This document shows positions 1-9,183 of a DNA stretch of 64,000 bases, one piece after another. The stretch covers positions 1-64,000 of the forward strand of contig NZ_FOVH01000002.1 of NCBI RefSeq assembly GCF_900115095.1. Reading direction: 5' to 3'. Both the position numbers and the translations under genes were made by a program. The notes below the pieces were generated by a model, which saw only the letters and a program-made list of their open reading frames with translations, ran no database searches and was not told the DNA's origin. Positions within the stretch are counted from its first letter, which is position 1; each line of letters starts with the position of its first letter. This stretch comes from Actinomadura madurae. Its GTDB lineage: Bacteria; Actinomycetota; Actinomycetes; Streptosporangiales; Streptosporangiaceae.

Positions 1-456
1 TTCGGGCGCGTTCTGGTGTCCATCCGCGACAACCCCGCCCGCGCCCGCGCCCTGGGCTATCCGGTGGACCGGTACCGGCTGCTGGCCTTCGTGCTGTCGG
101 CCGGGCTGTCGGGCCTGGCCGGGGGCGTGTTCGCGGTCGGGCACGGCTTCGCCTCCCTGGAAGGGGTGTACTGGACCACCTCCGGGCAGGCGGTGATGAT
201 GGTCATCCTGGGCGGCATCGGCACCCTGTGGGGCGGCGCCATCGGCGCGGCCCTGGTCGTCCAACTCCAGGACTTTTTGGCCACCGCCGGATTCCAGGAA
301 ACCGGAATCGTCACCGGATCCATCTTCATCGTCATCGTCCTGCTGTTCCGCCGCGGCATCTGGGGCACCGCCCGCCACCTCCTGACCACCCGCCACCCAC
401 CCACACCCGACCAACCCGCACCCGAAACCAAAGAACCCGTCGACACCCCAGCCTGA
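1..456 (+). CDS. livM: Branched-chain amino acid ABC transporter permease (LivM type), 3' part
   Basis: This is the carboxy-terminal part of a membrane permease of a LivM-type ABC importer for branched-chain amino acids or related amides. The frame is open to base 1, so the start is outside the window. The visible part begins with the cytoplasmic loop SIRDNPARARALGYPV, which resembles the EAA loop contacting the ATPase. Hydrophobic membrane segments follow, with the family-typical GGIGTLWGG between them, and then a proline-rich cytosolic tail. It ends in a strong hairpin shared with the convergent regulator gene. The ATPase subunits are not in the window. Substrate is inferred from the family only. 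Confidence 0.85.
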   Translation, partial: FGRVLVSIRDNPARARALGYPVDRYRLLAFVLSAGLSGLAGGVFAVGHGFASLEGVYWTTSGQAVMMVILGGIGTLWGGAIGAALVVQLQDFLATAGFQETGIVTGSIFIVIVLLFRRGIWGTARHLLTTRHPPTPDQPAPETKEPVDTPA

Positions 457-462
457 CCCGCG

Positions 463-499
463 AACGCGGCGTGCCGTCCACGAGGCGGCACGCCGCGTT
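463..499. terminator. Bidirectional hairpin terminator between livM and the GAF/PucR regulator
   Basis: A perfect 14-bp stem (463-476 with 486-499) with a 9-nt loop lies directly between two converging genes. There is no clear U-tract, as is usual in high-GC actinomycetes. Confidence 0.75.
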
Positions 500-2392
500 T
501 CAGCGGGAGAGGCGGTGCAGCCGCAGGGCGAGCTGGAGTTCCAGAGCGCGCTCGGGGGTCTGCCAGTCGTCGCCGAGAAGCCGGGCGATGCGCTCCAGGC
601 GCTGGCTGACGGTGTTGACGTGGATGTGCAGGCGCTCCGCCGTCCGCGACAGGCTGCCGCCGGTGCCGAAGTACGCCTCCAGGGTCTGCACCAGGGAGGT
701 GCCCCGGCGCTCGTCGTACTCCAGGACGGCCCCGAGCGCGCCGTGCAGGAACCCCGCCACGTCCCGGTCGTCCCCGACGAGCAGGCCGACGAACCCGAGC
801 TCGGACGCGCCGGCGCCATCACCGCGGCGGCCGAGCGCCAGCAGGGCGTCGGCGCAGCGCTGCGCCTCCCGGTGCGCGGACGCGACGCCGCCCGGCTCGG
901 TCACCGGGCCGGCCGCGCCGACCGTGGCGGGCCCGCCGAGGGAGGCGCCCAGCTCCTTGGCGATCCGGCGCGCGGTGTCGCCCGGACGGTCGCCCGGCAG
1001 CAGCAGGACGATCTCCTCCGGCCGGGAGGCGGCCAGCCCGTGCTCCACGGCGGCGAAGGACGACGCCCAGAACGCGGCGCGCTGCCGGTGCTCGCGGTGC
1101 TCGTACTTGGCGCACAGCACGACGTGCGGCGCGTTCAGGTCGACGCCGACGCGCCGGGCCCGCGCGGTCAGGGCGTCGGTGCCCGTCCGGCGTCCGGAGA
1201 GCAGGTCGTCCAGCAGTTCGCCGCGCACCCGTCCCTCCGCCTCGGTGACGCTGCGCTGGAACAGCAGCAGCAGCGCCGTGACGAGCGCCGCGCGCTCCAG
1301 GATCCGCTGGTCGGCGTCGTCCACCTCGTCGGAGGTGCGCAGCACCAGCGTGCCGAGCATCTCGTCGCCGGTGGACACCGACGCGATCCACAGGTCGCCG
1401 CGCCTGACCGTCCGGCCCTGGGCGCGCGCGGAGTGCGCGGAGGCCGACACGCCGACCAGTTCCTCGTCGCTGAGCGGCGCCGACACGGTGCCCGTGGTCG
1501 CCAGGTGGCGGCCGTCGGCGTCCAGGACGTGCAGCGTGCCGCCCAGCAGCTCGGTCACGATGGCGCCGACGTCCTCCACGCCACCGCCGCGGACGACGAC
1601 GGCGGTCATCCGGTCGTGCGCGCGCGCCGCCCGCTCCACCGCCGCGCTGCGCGCCTTGACCTCCTCGTTGGCGGCGCTCAGCTCGTCCAGGGCGGTCCGG
1701 GTCTCCTCCAGGAGGCGGGCGTTGTCGATGGCGATCGCGGCGTGCGCGGCCAGCGAGCCGAGCAGGGCGACCTCTTCCTGGTCGAACGGGCGCTCGCTGC
1801 GGTTCGCGGCCGTCAGGACGCCGATGACCCGGCTCCCAAGCTTCATCGGAACGCCCAGGATGGCGACGAGGCCCTCCTCGGCGACCGCGTCGTCGATGAA
1901 GCCGCGGTGCTGGAACTGCTCGTCCCCGAGGTAGTGGGCGCTGTTGTAGGGCATCGCGGTCTGCGCGACCAGCCCGACGAGGCCGGTGCCCATCGGCAGC
2001 CGCAGCCGCCGGAACGCCGCCGACACCGACCCGTCCGTCACCCGCATGAAGGTGTCGCCGCGCTCGTCGTCGTTCAGCGTCAGGTAGGCGATGTCGGCGT
2101 TCAGCAGCCGCCGGGCGCGCCGGGTGATCGCCTCCAGCACCGCGTCGAGGTCGCGCAGCCCGGCGAGGTCGCCCGCGGTGTCGAACAGCGCCGCCAGCTC
2201 CGCCTCCCGGCGCGCGTGCCGCCGCATGATCGTGCGGACCCGCAGCGCCGCCAGCTTGGCCGCCTCCAGCTCCTCCAGGACGGCCGGCGGCGCGCCCTCC
2301 GCCCGCGCCTGGACGAGGGGACCCTCGAACTCGACGGGGGAGGCCTCCCGGGCCAGGAGTTCGAGGAAGACGCCGCAGGTCATACGGCCCAT
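500..2392 (-). CDS. GAF-domain / PucR-type helix-turn-helix transcriptional regulator
   Basis: A 630-aa cytosolic regulator. A GAF sensor domain lies at about residues 68-225 (core GTGLVGLVAQT and GVPMKLGSRVIGVL), followed by a coiled-coil-like linker near 235-265. A long CdaR/PucR-type middle region follows. The C-terminal PucR-type HTH is at about 570-625 (SLSRTAERLHIHVNTVSQRL). It is transcribed after the 3-hydroxybutyrate dehydrogenase gene with a 2-bp gap, so the two are almost certainly co-transcribed. It probably controls that gene or ketone-body use; the ligand is unknown. The start used is ATG at 2392; an in-frame ATG four codons later is equally possible. Confidence 0.85.
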   Translation of the reverse strand: MGRMTCGVFLELLAREASPVEFEGPLVQARAEGAPPAVLEELEAAKLAALRVRTIMRRHARREAELAALFDTAGDLAGLRDLDAVLEAITRRARRLLNADIAYLTLNDDERGDTFMRVTDGSVSAAFRRLRLPMGTGLVGLVAQTAMPYNSAHYLGDEQFQHRGFIDDAVAEEGLVAILGVPMKLGSRVIGVLTAANRSERPFDQEEVALLGSLAAHAAIAIDNARLLEETRTALDELSAANEEVKARSAAVERAARAHDRMTAVVVRGGGVEDVGAIVTELLGGTLHVLDADGRHLATTGTVSAPLSDEELVGVSASAHSARAQGRTVRRGDLWIASVSTGDEMLGTLVLRTSDEVDDADQRILERAALVTALLLLFQRSVTEAEGRVRGELLDDLLSGRRTGTDALTARARRVGVDLNAPHVVLCAKYEHREHRQRAAFWASSFAAVEHGLAASRPEEIVLLLPGDRPGDTARRIAKELGASLGGPATVGAAGPVTEPGGVASAHREAQRCADALLALGRRGDGAGASELGFVGLLVGDDRDVAGFLHGALGAVLEYDERRGTSLVQTLEAYFGTGGSLSRTAERLHIHVNTVSQRLERIARLLGDDWQTPERALELQLALRLHRLSR

Positions 2393-2394
2393 TC

Positions 2395-3183
2395 TCAGTG
2401 CGCCGTCCAGCCGCCGTCGAGGGTGAGCGAGGCGCCGGTCACCATCGACGCGGCGGGCGAGCAGAGATATGCGACGAGTTCGGCGACCTCGTCCGGTTCG
2501 ATCAGCCTCTTCAGGGCGGCGTGGTCGAGCATGACGCGCTCGACGACCTCGTCCTCGGGCATGCCGTGGGCGCGCGCCTGGTCGGCGATCTGCTTCTCCA
2601 CCAGCGGTGTCCGGACGTAGGCGGGGTTGACGCAGTTGGACGTCACACCGTGCGCGGCCCCCTCAAGGGCGACCACCTTGGACAGGCCCTCAAGGCCGTG
2701 CTTCGCGGTCACGTAGGCCGACTTGAAGGGCGACGCCCGCAGCCCGTGGACGGACGAGATGTTGACGACGCGTCCCCAGCCCCGCTCGTACATGCCGGGC
2801 AGCGCGTCGCGGACGAGCCGGAACGGCGCCTCCACCATCAGCCGCAGGATCCGCGCGAACGTCTCGGGCGGGAACTCGTGGACGGGCGCCACATGCTGGA
2901 TCCCGGCGTTGTTGACCAGGATGTCGACCCCGGACGCGAGCCCGTCCAGGGCACCCGTGTCGGCCAGGTCGGCCCGCATCGCGGCACCGCCGATCTCGGC
3001 CGCCGCCCGGTCCGCCGCGTCCCCGTCTATGTCGGCCACGACCACCTCGGCGCCGGCCGCCGCCAGCCGCCGGGCGCAGGCGCGGCCGATGCCGCTCGCG
3101 CCGCCGGTGACCAGGGCGCGCCGGCCCGACAGATCCAGCGTCCCCGAAGTCCCCGCGGCCGCCCGCGGCGTCACGCTCGTCAT
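2395..3183 (-). CDS. 3-hydroxybutyrate dehydrogenase (classical SDR)
   Basis: A 262-aa NAD-dependent short-chain dehydrogenase that should interconvert 3-hydroxybutyrate and acetoacetate. The Rossmann motif TGGASGIG is at residues 26-33, NNAG at 91-94, a catalytic serine at 143-144, and the Y-x-x-x-K pair at Tyr157 and Lys161. The C-terminal part (DEVAELVAYLCSPAASMVTG) is typical of the family. It is the promoter-proximal gene of a two-gene operon with the GAF/PucR regulator and is divergent from the epoxide hydrolase. Substrate is assigned by family resemblance; another 3-hydroxyacyl substrate cannot be excluded. Confidence 0.85.
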   Translation of the reverse strand: MTSVTPRAAAGTSGTLDLSGRRALVTGGASGIGRACARRLAAAGAEVVVADIDGDAADRAAAEIGGAAMRADLADTGALDGLASGVDILVNNAGIQHVAPVHEFPPETFARILRLMVEAPFRLVRDALPGMYERGWGRVVNISSVHGLRASPFKSAYVTAKHGLEGLSKVVALEGAAHGVTSNCVNPAYVRTPLVEKQIADQARAHGMPEDEVVERVMLDHAALKRLIEPDEVAELVAYLCSPAASMVTGASLTLDGGWTAH

Positions 3184-3344
3184 GGGCAGAACCTACGGAG
3201 TGCGCCCGTTTCCTCCCATGTGGCCCGCGCACACAATCCGGTCCGGGACGGTATGGACGGGCGGCATTCGCGGCGAACTCCCATCTCGCGTGCCGCCCGG
3301 AAACCCGGGGGGCTTACCGTTAGGGCCGCACGGGAGGGGTGCCG

Positions 3345-4295
3345 ATGACCGAGATCACGCATCGCCGCGTCCAGTCCCAGAGCGGGCTGCGCATGCACGT
3401 CGCCGAGGCGGGCGAGGGGCCGCTCGTGCTGCTCCTGCACGGCTTCCCCGAATGCTGGTACTCCTGGCGGCACCAGCTCACCGCGCTCGCCGAGGCCGGC
3501 TACCACGCCGTCGCGCCCGACCAGCGCGGCTACGCCCGCACCGGCGGCCCCGCCGAGGCCGACCAGTACACGATCCTGCACCTGGCCGGGGACGCGGTCG
3601 GGCTCATCGACGCCCTCGGCGAGGACCGGGCGGTCGTGGTGGGCCACGACTGGGGCGCCCCCGTCGCGTGGGCCGTCGCGCAGATGCGTCCGGACAAGGT
3701 CCGCGGGGTGGTCGGGATGTCGGTCCCGCACCGGCCGCGCGGCAGCGGACCGCCGGTCGCGTCGATGCGCCGCATGTTCGGCGACGGCTTCTACATGGTG
3801 CGCTTCCAGGAACCGGACGCCCCGGAGGCCGAACTCGACCGCGACCGGGCGGCCACCTTCCGCCGGATGCTGTACGGGATGTCCGGTGACGGCCCAGGCC
3901 CGATGCTGGTCGCCCCGGAGAACGGCGGGTTCCTCGACGTCCTCCCCGACCCGGAGAAGCTGCCGGGCTGGCTCACCCAGGACGACATCGCCGCCTACGT
4001 CCAGGAGTACGCCGAGAGCGGCTTCACCGGCCCGGTCAACTGGTATCGCAACCTCGACCGCAACTGGGAGCTCACCGCCGCCTGGCACCGCGCCCCGATC
4101 GGCCCGCCCGCCCTCTACATCGGCGGCGACCGGGACGGCGTCGCGCTCGGCGCCCGCCACGTGATCGACTCCCTGTCCGACTTCGTGCCGAACCTCCGCG
4201 GCACCGTATGGCTGTCCGGATGCGGCCACTGGACGCAGCAGGAGCGTCCCGCCGAGGTCAACGACGCGCTGCTCGCCTTCCTTCGCGATCTTTAG
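3345..4295 (+). CDS. Epoxide hydrolase family alpha/beta hydrolase
   Basis: A 316-aa alpha/beta hydrolase of the epoxide hydrolase class. The oxyanion-hole motif HGFPE lies at residues 32-36. The nucleophile is Asp102 in GHDWGAP, an Asp rather than a Ser, which separates epoxide hydrolases and dehalogenases from esterases. The catalytic His is in the C-terminal SGCGHWTQQE. ATG 3345 is chosen over GTG 3339 because the GGGAGG box at 3332-3337 is then 7 nt away. The gene is divergent from the dehydrogenase operon with about 160 bp between them. The natural substrate is unknown. Confidence 0.87.
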   Translation: MTEITHRRVQSQSGLRMHVAEAGEGPLVLLLHGFPECWYSWRHQLTALAEAGYHAVAPDQRGYARTGGPAEADQYTILHLAGDAVGLIDALGEDRAVVVGHDWGAPVAWAVAQMRPDKVRGVVGMSVPHRPRGSGPPVASMRRMFGDGFYMVRFQEPDAPEAELDRDRAATFRRMLYGMSGDGPGPMLVAPENGGFLDVLPDPEKLPGWLTQDDIAAYVQEYAESGFTGPVNWYRNLDRNWELTAAWHRAPIGPPALYIGGDRDGVALGARHVIDSLSDFVPNLRGTVWLSGCGHWTQQERPAEVNDALLAFLRDL

Positions 4296-4343
4296 GCGCT
4301 CGGGCGGCGTCACATCCCGCGAGGAGAGTGCGGGAGTCGCTGG

Positions 4344-6152
4344 ATGGACGGGAGAGTCGCCCAGATGGAGGCGCTGCAGGACGGTGACCCCGGCCGGATC
4401 GGCCCGTACCGGTTGGAGGGTCGGCTCGGCGCCGGGGGCATGGGGGAGGTGTTCCTGGGGGTCTCGTCCGGTGGTCGTCGGGTCGCGGTGAAGGTCATCC
4501 GTGCCGAGCATCTGGACCGTCCGGAGTTCCGGGTGCGGTTCGCGCGGGAGGTCGAGGCGGCCCGCAAGGTGGGCGGTTTCTACACGGCGCAGGTGGTGGA
4601 CGCCGATCCGGAGGCCGACGAGCCGTGGATGGCGACCGCCTACATCCCCGGCCCGTCCCTGCGCGAGGCCGCGCCACTGGACGTCCCCGATGTTCGCGCG
4701 CTCGGCGCGGCGCTGGCCGAGGGGTTGGAGGCGATCCACGCGAGCGGGCTGGTGCACCGCGATCTCAAGCCGGGCAACGTGATCATGTCGGAGGACGGGC
4801 CGCGCATCATCGACTTCGGCATCGCCCGCGCCGCCGACGCCACCGCGCTGACGTCCACCGGCGCGGTCGTCGGCACGTACGCGTTCATGTCGCCCGAGCA
4901 GGTCCGCGCGGACACGGCGGGCCCGGCGTCGGACGTGTTCTCCCTCGGCTGCGTCCTGGCGTTCGCCGCCACCGGACGCGGGCCGTTCGACGCGGCCAAC
5001 GTGCCGGGGATCGTCCACCGGATCGTCAGCGCCCCGCCCGACCTGACCGGGGTGCCCGCCGAGCTGCGGCCCGCGATCGAGGCGTGCCTGGCCAAGGACC
5101 CGGATGAGCGGCCCTCGCCCGCCGAGGCCGCCCGGCTGCTGGCGGCCCCGCCCGCACGGCCGCGACGCCGTGCCGTCCTGATCGGCGGTGCGGCGGGCGC
5201 CGCCGCTGTACTGGGCGTCCCTTCGCTGGTGTGGTGGTGGCCCGGCGATGCCTCGGGAGAGGGCACCACACCGCTGAAGAAGCCCCAGCCGTTGGTCCTC
5301 GCCGGCGGACCGGCGACGACGCTCCAGCTCGCGTTCACCCCCGACTCCGCGACGCTGGTCTGCTCGGGCGCGGGGCAGATCTGGCGGTGGCCCGTCGCGA
5401 CCGGCCGCGGAGCCGCGCACGAGCTGGGCGAGGAGGGCACCGACCAGCTCACGGCGCTCAGCGGGGACGGTCGGCTGCTGGCGACCCTGCGCGGGAAGGG
5501 CCCGGTCCAACTGTGGGACACGGCCACCGGTACCCGGCTCCGGACGATCAGGCCCGAGGTCAGGTCGTACATCAAGACGCTCAGCCCGGACGGCCGGACC
5601 CTCGCCACCGTCGGAATCGGCATCGAGCTCTGGGACACCGCGACCGGCCGGCGCACCGGCGCGTTCGCTCCGAGGAATGGTGCGCCCCTGCACCTGATCT
5701 TCGACGCGGCCGGTGAGCGGCTCGGCGTTGTCGGCGCCCGCGGCGACATCCAGATCCATGACCTGCGGACGCACCGGGCCAACGCCGTGCCCAGGCCCGC
5801 CAACGTGCTGTTCACGTTCGCGCCGGACGGGCGGACCGCCGCGTCCGACGTCCGGGACGAGCCGGGCTGGACGGTCCGGCTCCTGGACCTGCAATCCAGG
5901 AAGATGCGGGAGCTGAACGGACACGAGGGCCGCGTGCAAGGTCTGGCGTTCAGCCCCGACAGCCGGGTCCTGGCCAGCGCGGCTCTGGACCGGACGATCC
6001 GGCTGTGGGACATGCGCACCGGCGAGAGCTTCGCGACCCTGGACTGGGTGAGGTCGGACGGGGTGACCCTGGCGTTCAGCCCGGACGGCCGCCTGCTCGC
6101 CGCCGGCGCGGGCAGCGGCAACGGAACGGTGCGCCTCTGGCGCTTCCCTTAG
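4344..6152 (+). CDS. Membrane-anchored Ser/Thr protein kinase with extracellular WD40-like repeats
   Basis: A 602-aa eukaryotic-type kinase. The kinase domain spans residues 20-275, with a Gly-rich loop LGAGGMGEV, Lys50 (VAVK), catalytic loop HRDLKPGN with Asp140, and DFG at 157-159; all are intact. One membrane helix at about 279-301 is followed by a C-terminal beta-propeller region with LWDTATG, LWDMRTG and RLWRFP repeat ends, probably outside the membrane. This is a common actinomycete signalling architecture in which the propeller may sense a ligand. No substrate or partner is evident. A second in-frame ATG at 4365 is a possible start. Confidence 0.88.
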   Translation: MDGRVAQMEALQDGDPGRIGPYRLEGRLGAGGMGEVFLGVSSGGRRVAVKVIRAEHLDRPEFRVRFAREVEAARKVGGFYTAQVVDADPEADEPWMATAYIPGPSLREAAPLDVPDVRALGAALAEGLEAIHASGLVHRDLKPGNVIMSEDGPRIIDFGIARAADATALTSTGAVVGTYAFMSPEQVRADTAGPASDVFSLGCVLAFAATGRGPFDAANVPGIVHRIVSAPPDLTGVPAELRPAIEACLAKDPDERPSPAEAARLLAAPPARPRRRAVLIGGAAGAAAVLGVPSLVWWWPGDASGEGTTPLKKPQPLVLAGGPATTLQLAFTPDSATLVCSGAGQIWRWPVATGRGAAHELGEEGTDQLTALSGDGRLLATLRGKGPVQLWDTATGTRLRTIRPEVRSYIKTLSPDGRTLATVGIGIELWDTATGRRTGAFAPRNGAPLHLIFDAAGERLGVVGARGDIQIHDLRTHRANAVPRPANVLFTFAPDGRTAASDVRDEPGWTVRLLDLQSRKMRELNGHEGRVQGLAFSPDSRVLASAALDRTIRLWDMRTGESFATLDWVRSDGVTLAFSPDGRLLAAGAGSGNGTVRLWRFP

Positions 6153-6191
6153 CGTCCCGAAAATGTCGGAGCCGTCGCGTACGGTCGCCGC

Positions 6192-6899
6192 GTGAACCGG
6201 ACGGACCGCTTGTACGCCTTGGTGGAGGAACTGCGCGCCTGTGCGCCTCGCCGGCTCGCCGCGCGCGAACTGGCGGCGCGGTACGAGGTGAGCGTCCGCA
6301 CGATCGAGCGCGACATCAGCGCGCTCCAGCAGGCCGGGGTGCCGATCTTCGCGGACGTCGGCCGCGCCGGGGGCTACACCCTCGACAAGAGCCGGACGCT
6401 GCCGCCGCTGAACTTCACCCCCGCCGAGGCCGTCGCCGTCGCGATCACCCTGTCCCGGGCGAACGGCTCGCCGTACTCGCGCTCCGCCCGCACCGCACTC
6501 CACAAGATCGTCGCCGCCATGTCCGCGGACGACGGAGCCTCGGCCCGCGAGCTGGCCGCCCGCATCCGCTTCCTGGACCCGGCCGGGAACGATGACGCGG
6601 CGTCCGTGCCCGCCGTGCTGGAGGAGGCCGTCCTGACCCGCCGGGTGGTCCGCCTGACCTATGTCGACCGCTGGGGCGCCGAGACCGAGCGCGACGTCGA
6701 ACCCGTCACGTTCACCGCGTCCGACAAGGGCTGGTACCTGACCGCCTGGTGCCGGATGCGCGGCGGCTGCCGCGTCTTCCGCACCGACCGCGTCCGCCGC
6801 GCCGTCCTCCTGGAGGAGACCGCCCCCGACCGCGCCGCCGATGCCATGCCCGACGACCTCCCGTCCGACTACATCGTCCGACCCCTGGAATTCGTCTGA
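6192..6899 (+). CDS. HTH-WYL domain transcriptional regulator
   Basis: A 235-aa DeoR-like regulator. The N-terminal winged HTH (about 5-60) includes the recognition stretch VSVRTIERDISALQQAGVPI. The C-terminal WYL domain (about 140-220) contains RRVVRLTYVDRWG and GWYLTAWCRMRGGCRVF, a putative ligand-binding fold. It starts with GTG. The following DUF1963-type gene lies in the same frame 39 bp downstream and may be its target or partner. A 33-bp copy of the extreme 3' end of this gene or a close paralogue recurs at 12150. Confidence 0.85.
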   Translation: MNRTDRLYALVEELRACAPRRLAARELAARYEVSVRTIERDISALQQAGVPIFADVGRAGGYTLDKSRTLPPLNFTPAEAVAVAITLSRANGSPYSRSARTALHKIVAAMSADDGASARELAARIRFLDPAGNDDAASVPAVLEEAVLTRRVVRLTYVDRWGAETERDVEPVTFTASDKGWYLTAWCRMRGGCRVFRTDRVRRAVLLEETAPDRAADAMPDDLPSDYIVRPLEFV

Positions 6900-6938
6900 G
6901 GCCGCGCGCAGTCCGGAAGCAGCCCGCGGGGCCGGCGG

Positions 6939-7478
6939 GTGCGGGTGTTCGCGATCACCGGCCTGGACGGCGCCACCGGCGCCGCGGTGTACGTCCCCGC
7001 GGGCACGGCCGTCGAGGAACGCCGGGTGGAATACCACTACGACCCGGACGACCACTTGGCGAGTCTGGACTTCGACACCGAGCTGCAAGGCGACCTGCGC
7101 CTGAAGCCCAACGTGTCCCTGCCCAACCACGAGATCGCCGATGACGAGGTGACCGTCGACACCGCCGAGCATCCTCGCGCCGAGGAACTACGCGAGGTGT
7201 GGGAAGAGATCTGGGGCGAAGAGCGAAGGATCTACAAGTGGTCTCACCTGCAGATCGGCGGCTACGCCTCGGACGCCGAGGGATGGGGCGACCCCGTCGT
7301 CAACTGCGCACGAGAGACCGCCGACCCCGGGGATCTTCAGGACTGGGCGCTTCTCGCCGAATGGCGCCCCGCGATGGCCGGCTTGGAGATGGCCACCATG
7401 TACTGGGCGATCAGACGCCAAGACCTGGCGTCACGCCACTTCGACCGCGTGGCCACCACCATGTACGCCAACCCCTGA
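6939..7478 (+). CDS. DUF1963 (YwqG-like) domain protein
   Basis: A 179-aa cytosolic protein of unknown role. The C-terminal half has the DUF1963/YwqG features: SHLQIGGYAS, then WALLAEW, then the ending MYWAIRRQDLASRHFDRV. The N-terminal half is acidic and poorly recognisable. It uses GTG at 6939 and follows the WYL regulator closely, so co-transcription is likely. No enzymatic motif is visible. Confidence 0.65.
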   Translation: MRVFAITGLDGATGAAVYVPAGTAVEERRVEYHYDPDDHLASLDFDTELQGDLRLKPNVSLPNHEIADDEVTVDTAEHPRAEELREVWEEIWGEERRIYKWSHLQIGGYASDAEGWGDPVVNCARETADPGDLQDWALLAEWRPAMAGLEMATMYWAIRRQDLASRHFDRVATTMYANP

Positions 7479-7493
7479 CCGCGACGGGCTCGG

Positions 7494-8312
7494 TCAGCCG
7501 ATCGGTGGTGCGAGGTATTCCAGCGCATAACCGTCGCCGGAGGGGGTCACGCGGGCGATGCCGGGTGAGTCGAGGTGGGCGCCGGCGACGAAGTGGTGCG
7601 GTCGGGTCAGTTGTTCGAGAAGGGCGGCTCGCGCGGCGCGGGCCTGGGTCTGGTCGCCGTCGAGCTCCCAGGACACCTTCGGCTGATCGAATTGGAGCGT
7701 GGGAACGTGCACGGTGTCGCCCCAGGCGAGAAGGCGGCCGGTGCCGCTCCTGAACTCGTAGACGGTGTGACCGGGTGTGTGGCCCGGTGTCGGGATCGCG
7801 GTGGTCCAGTCGTTGATCGCGACTTTCTCCGACACGGGCACGACCCGGTCGCGGATCGGCTTGAGCCTCCCCGTGATCACCGAGGCGTCGCCCGCGCCGA
7901 TCCACACGCGCTCAAGGTCGGTGAACGCCTCTGAACCGTCCGGCGCGATTAGGCCGCTCACGTGGTCCACGTGCTTGTGGGTGATGGCCACATCGGTGAC
8001 CCGCGCGCGGTCGATTCCCGCTTCGTCGAGCGCGTCGTAGATCAATCCCATGGTGGGGTCGTGCCAGGCGTTGGACGCGCCGGTGTCGATGAGAACCGAC
8101 CGCGTGCCGTCGGTGACGAAGAAGGCGTTCACCGACAGCCGCAGGTTGTCGCCGACCAGCGGGACGGTGGCCGGTAGCTCATCGAGCGCGTGCCCGTCCT
8201 CGGCGCGAAGTCGTGTCGGCGCCATGTCGATGTACCCGTCCCGCAACGAGATCACCTGCAGGTCGCCGAATTCGAACGTGGCATGGTGCCGGCCACTTGA
8301 GGTCAGACGCAT
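7494..8312 (-). CDS. MBL-fold metallo-hydrolase
   Basis: A 272-aa cytosolic metallo-beta-lactamase-fold hydrolase. The metal site motif HKHVDH is intact, followed by further ligands in PTPGHTPGHT and in WGDTVH, and a C-terminal GAHLD. The protein resembles lactonase/quorum-quenching and Zn-hydrolase members, but no substrate can be read from sequence. ATG 8312 is preferred to the upstream frame extension because a GGAGG lies 4 nt before it. It is divergent from an XRE-cupin regulator, which probably controls it through the short shared promoter region. Confidence 0.82.
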   Translation of the reverse strand: MRLTSSGRHHATFEFGDLQVISLRDGYIDMAPTRLRAEDGHALDELPATVPLVGDNLRLSVNAFFVTDGTRSVLIDTGASNAWHDPTMGLIYDALDEAGIDRARVTDVAITHKHVDHVSGLIAPDGSEAFTDLERVWIGAGDASVITGRLKPIRDRVVPVSEKVAINDWTTAIPTPGHTPGHTVYEFRSGTGRLLAWGDTVHVPTLQFDQPKVSWELDGDQTQARAARAALLEQLTRPHHFVAGAHLDSPGIARVTPSGDGYALEYLAPPIG

Positions 8313-8352
8313 GGAACCTCCGTCGCGTTGGGCGCACATCGAATGTCTCTTA

Positions 8353-8380
8353 TAGAAGACACGCTATCTACTTTAGAAGA
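8353..8380. promoter_or_regulatory. Direct-repeat candidate operator between the MBL gene and XRE-cupin gene
   Basis: TAGAAGA occurs at 8353-8359 and again at 8374-8380, exactly 21 bp apart (two helical turns), inside an AT-rich island in the 114-bp divergent promoter region. This suits binding by the adjacent XRE-type repressor. A TACACT at 8386-8391 could be the -10 of the regulator gene. Inference from position and spacing only. Confidence 0.4.
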
Positions 8381-8426
8381 AACCCTACACTGTGGGCGGC
8401 GCGGTACCCATCGATCGAGGAGCACG

Positions 8427-9032
8427 GTGGTCGAGCAGGACGGAAACGCGGCCGAACCGCAGCACGGTGACGACCTGGCCGGCGCGTTCGGCGGCAACGT
8501 GCGGAGACGCCGCGAGGAGGCGGGCCTGACACTGGAGCGGCTGTCCACACAGGCGTCGGTCAGCCGGGCGATGCTGTCCAAGGTCGAACGCGGTGAGAAG
8601 AGCCCGACGATCGGCGTCGCGTCCAGGATCGCCCACGCGCTCAGCACGTCGCTCTCGGACCTGATCGGTGCACCGGCCGCCGCGTCCGGTGCGGCCATTG
8701 TCATGCGCAAGAACGATCGCCCCGTTTTCCGTGACCCGGAAACCGGCTTCGAGCGGCACATCGTGTCAGCGGCCCCCGGCGCGGGAGGAGCCGAGATGGT
8801 CGTCCACTACCTCCCCGCGCAGGTCTCCACCGGGCTGCTGCCCGCGTATCCGCCGGGTACGGAGAAACAGCTCGTGGTGCTCGAAGGCACCCTCACCGTC
8901 GCGATCGGCGGGATCAGCGAGACCCTGGGCACAGGCGACTCCCTGTTCTTCCAGGCCGACGCGGACCACGGCTTCGCCAACCGAACGAACGCTCCCTGCG
9001 AATACATCATGGTCATCTCGCGCAGAACCTGA
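8427..9032 (+). CDS. XRE family regulator with C-terminal cupin domain
   Basis: A 201-aa two-domain regulator. The HTH at about residues 20-75 has NVRRRREEAGLTLERLS and VSRAMLSKVERGEKSPTI. The C-terminal cupin at about 115-200 is a small-molecule sensor domain. GTG 8427 is chosen because a GAGGA box precedes it; the upstream extension of the frame crosses the putative operator and is unlikely to be coding. It is divergent from the MBL hydrolase, its most likely target. Effector unknown. Confidence 0.82.
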   Translation: MVEQDGNAAEPQHGDDLAGAFGGNVRRRREEAGLTLERLSTQASVSRAMLSKVERGEKSPTIGVASRIAHALSTSLSDLIGAPAAASGAAIVMRKNDRPVFRDPETGFERHIVSAAPGAGGAEMVVHYLPAQVSTGLLPAYPPGTEKQLVVLEGTLTVAIGGISETLGTGDSLFFQADADHGFANRTNAPCEYIMVISRRT

Positions 9033-9183
9033 TCGGCCGCGCGGTTCGCTGCCGTCAGGCGTATCGCGGGCGTATCGAAAAACGCATACGCCACCGCAAC
9101 AGCGCCCCGTCTTCCATGGAGGCGCGGACCACGGCGGTCCGTGCCGGGGGCATGGCGCCCCGGCTTCGGAGAAGGAGGAGGCC

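Noticed and set aside
3180..7172. Long minus-strand frame opposite the hydrolase, kinase and WYL genes
   Set aside because: Same GC artefact. The plus-strand genes have full motifs, starts and ribosome sites.
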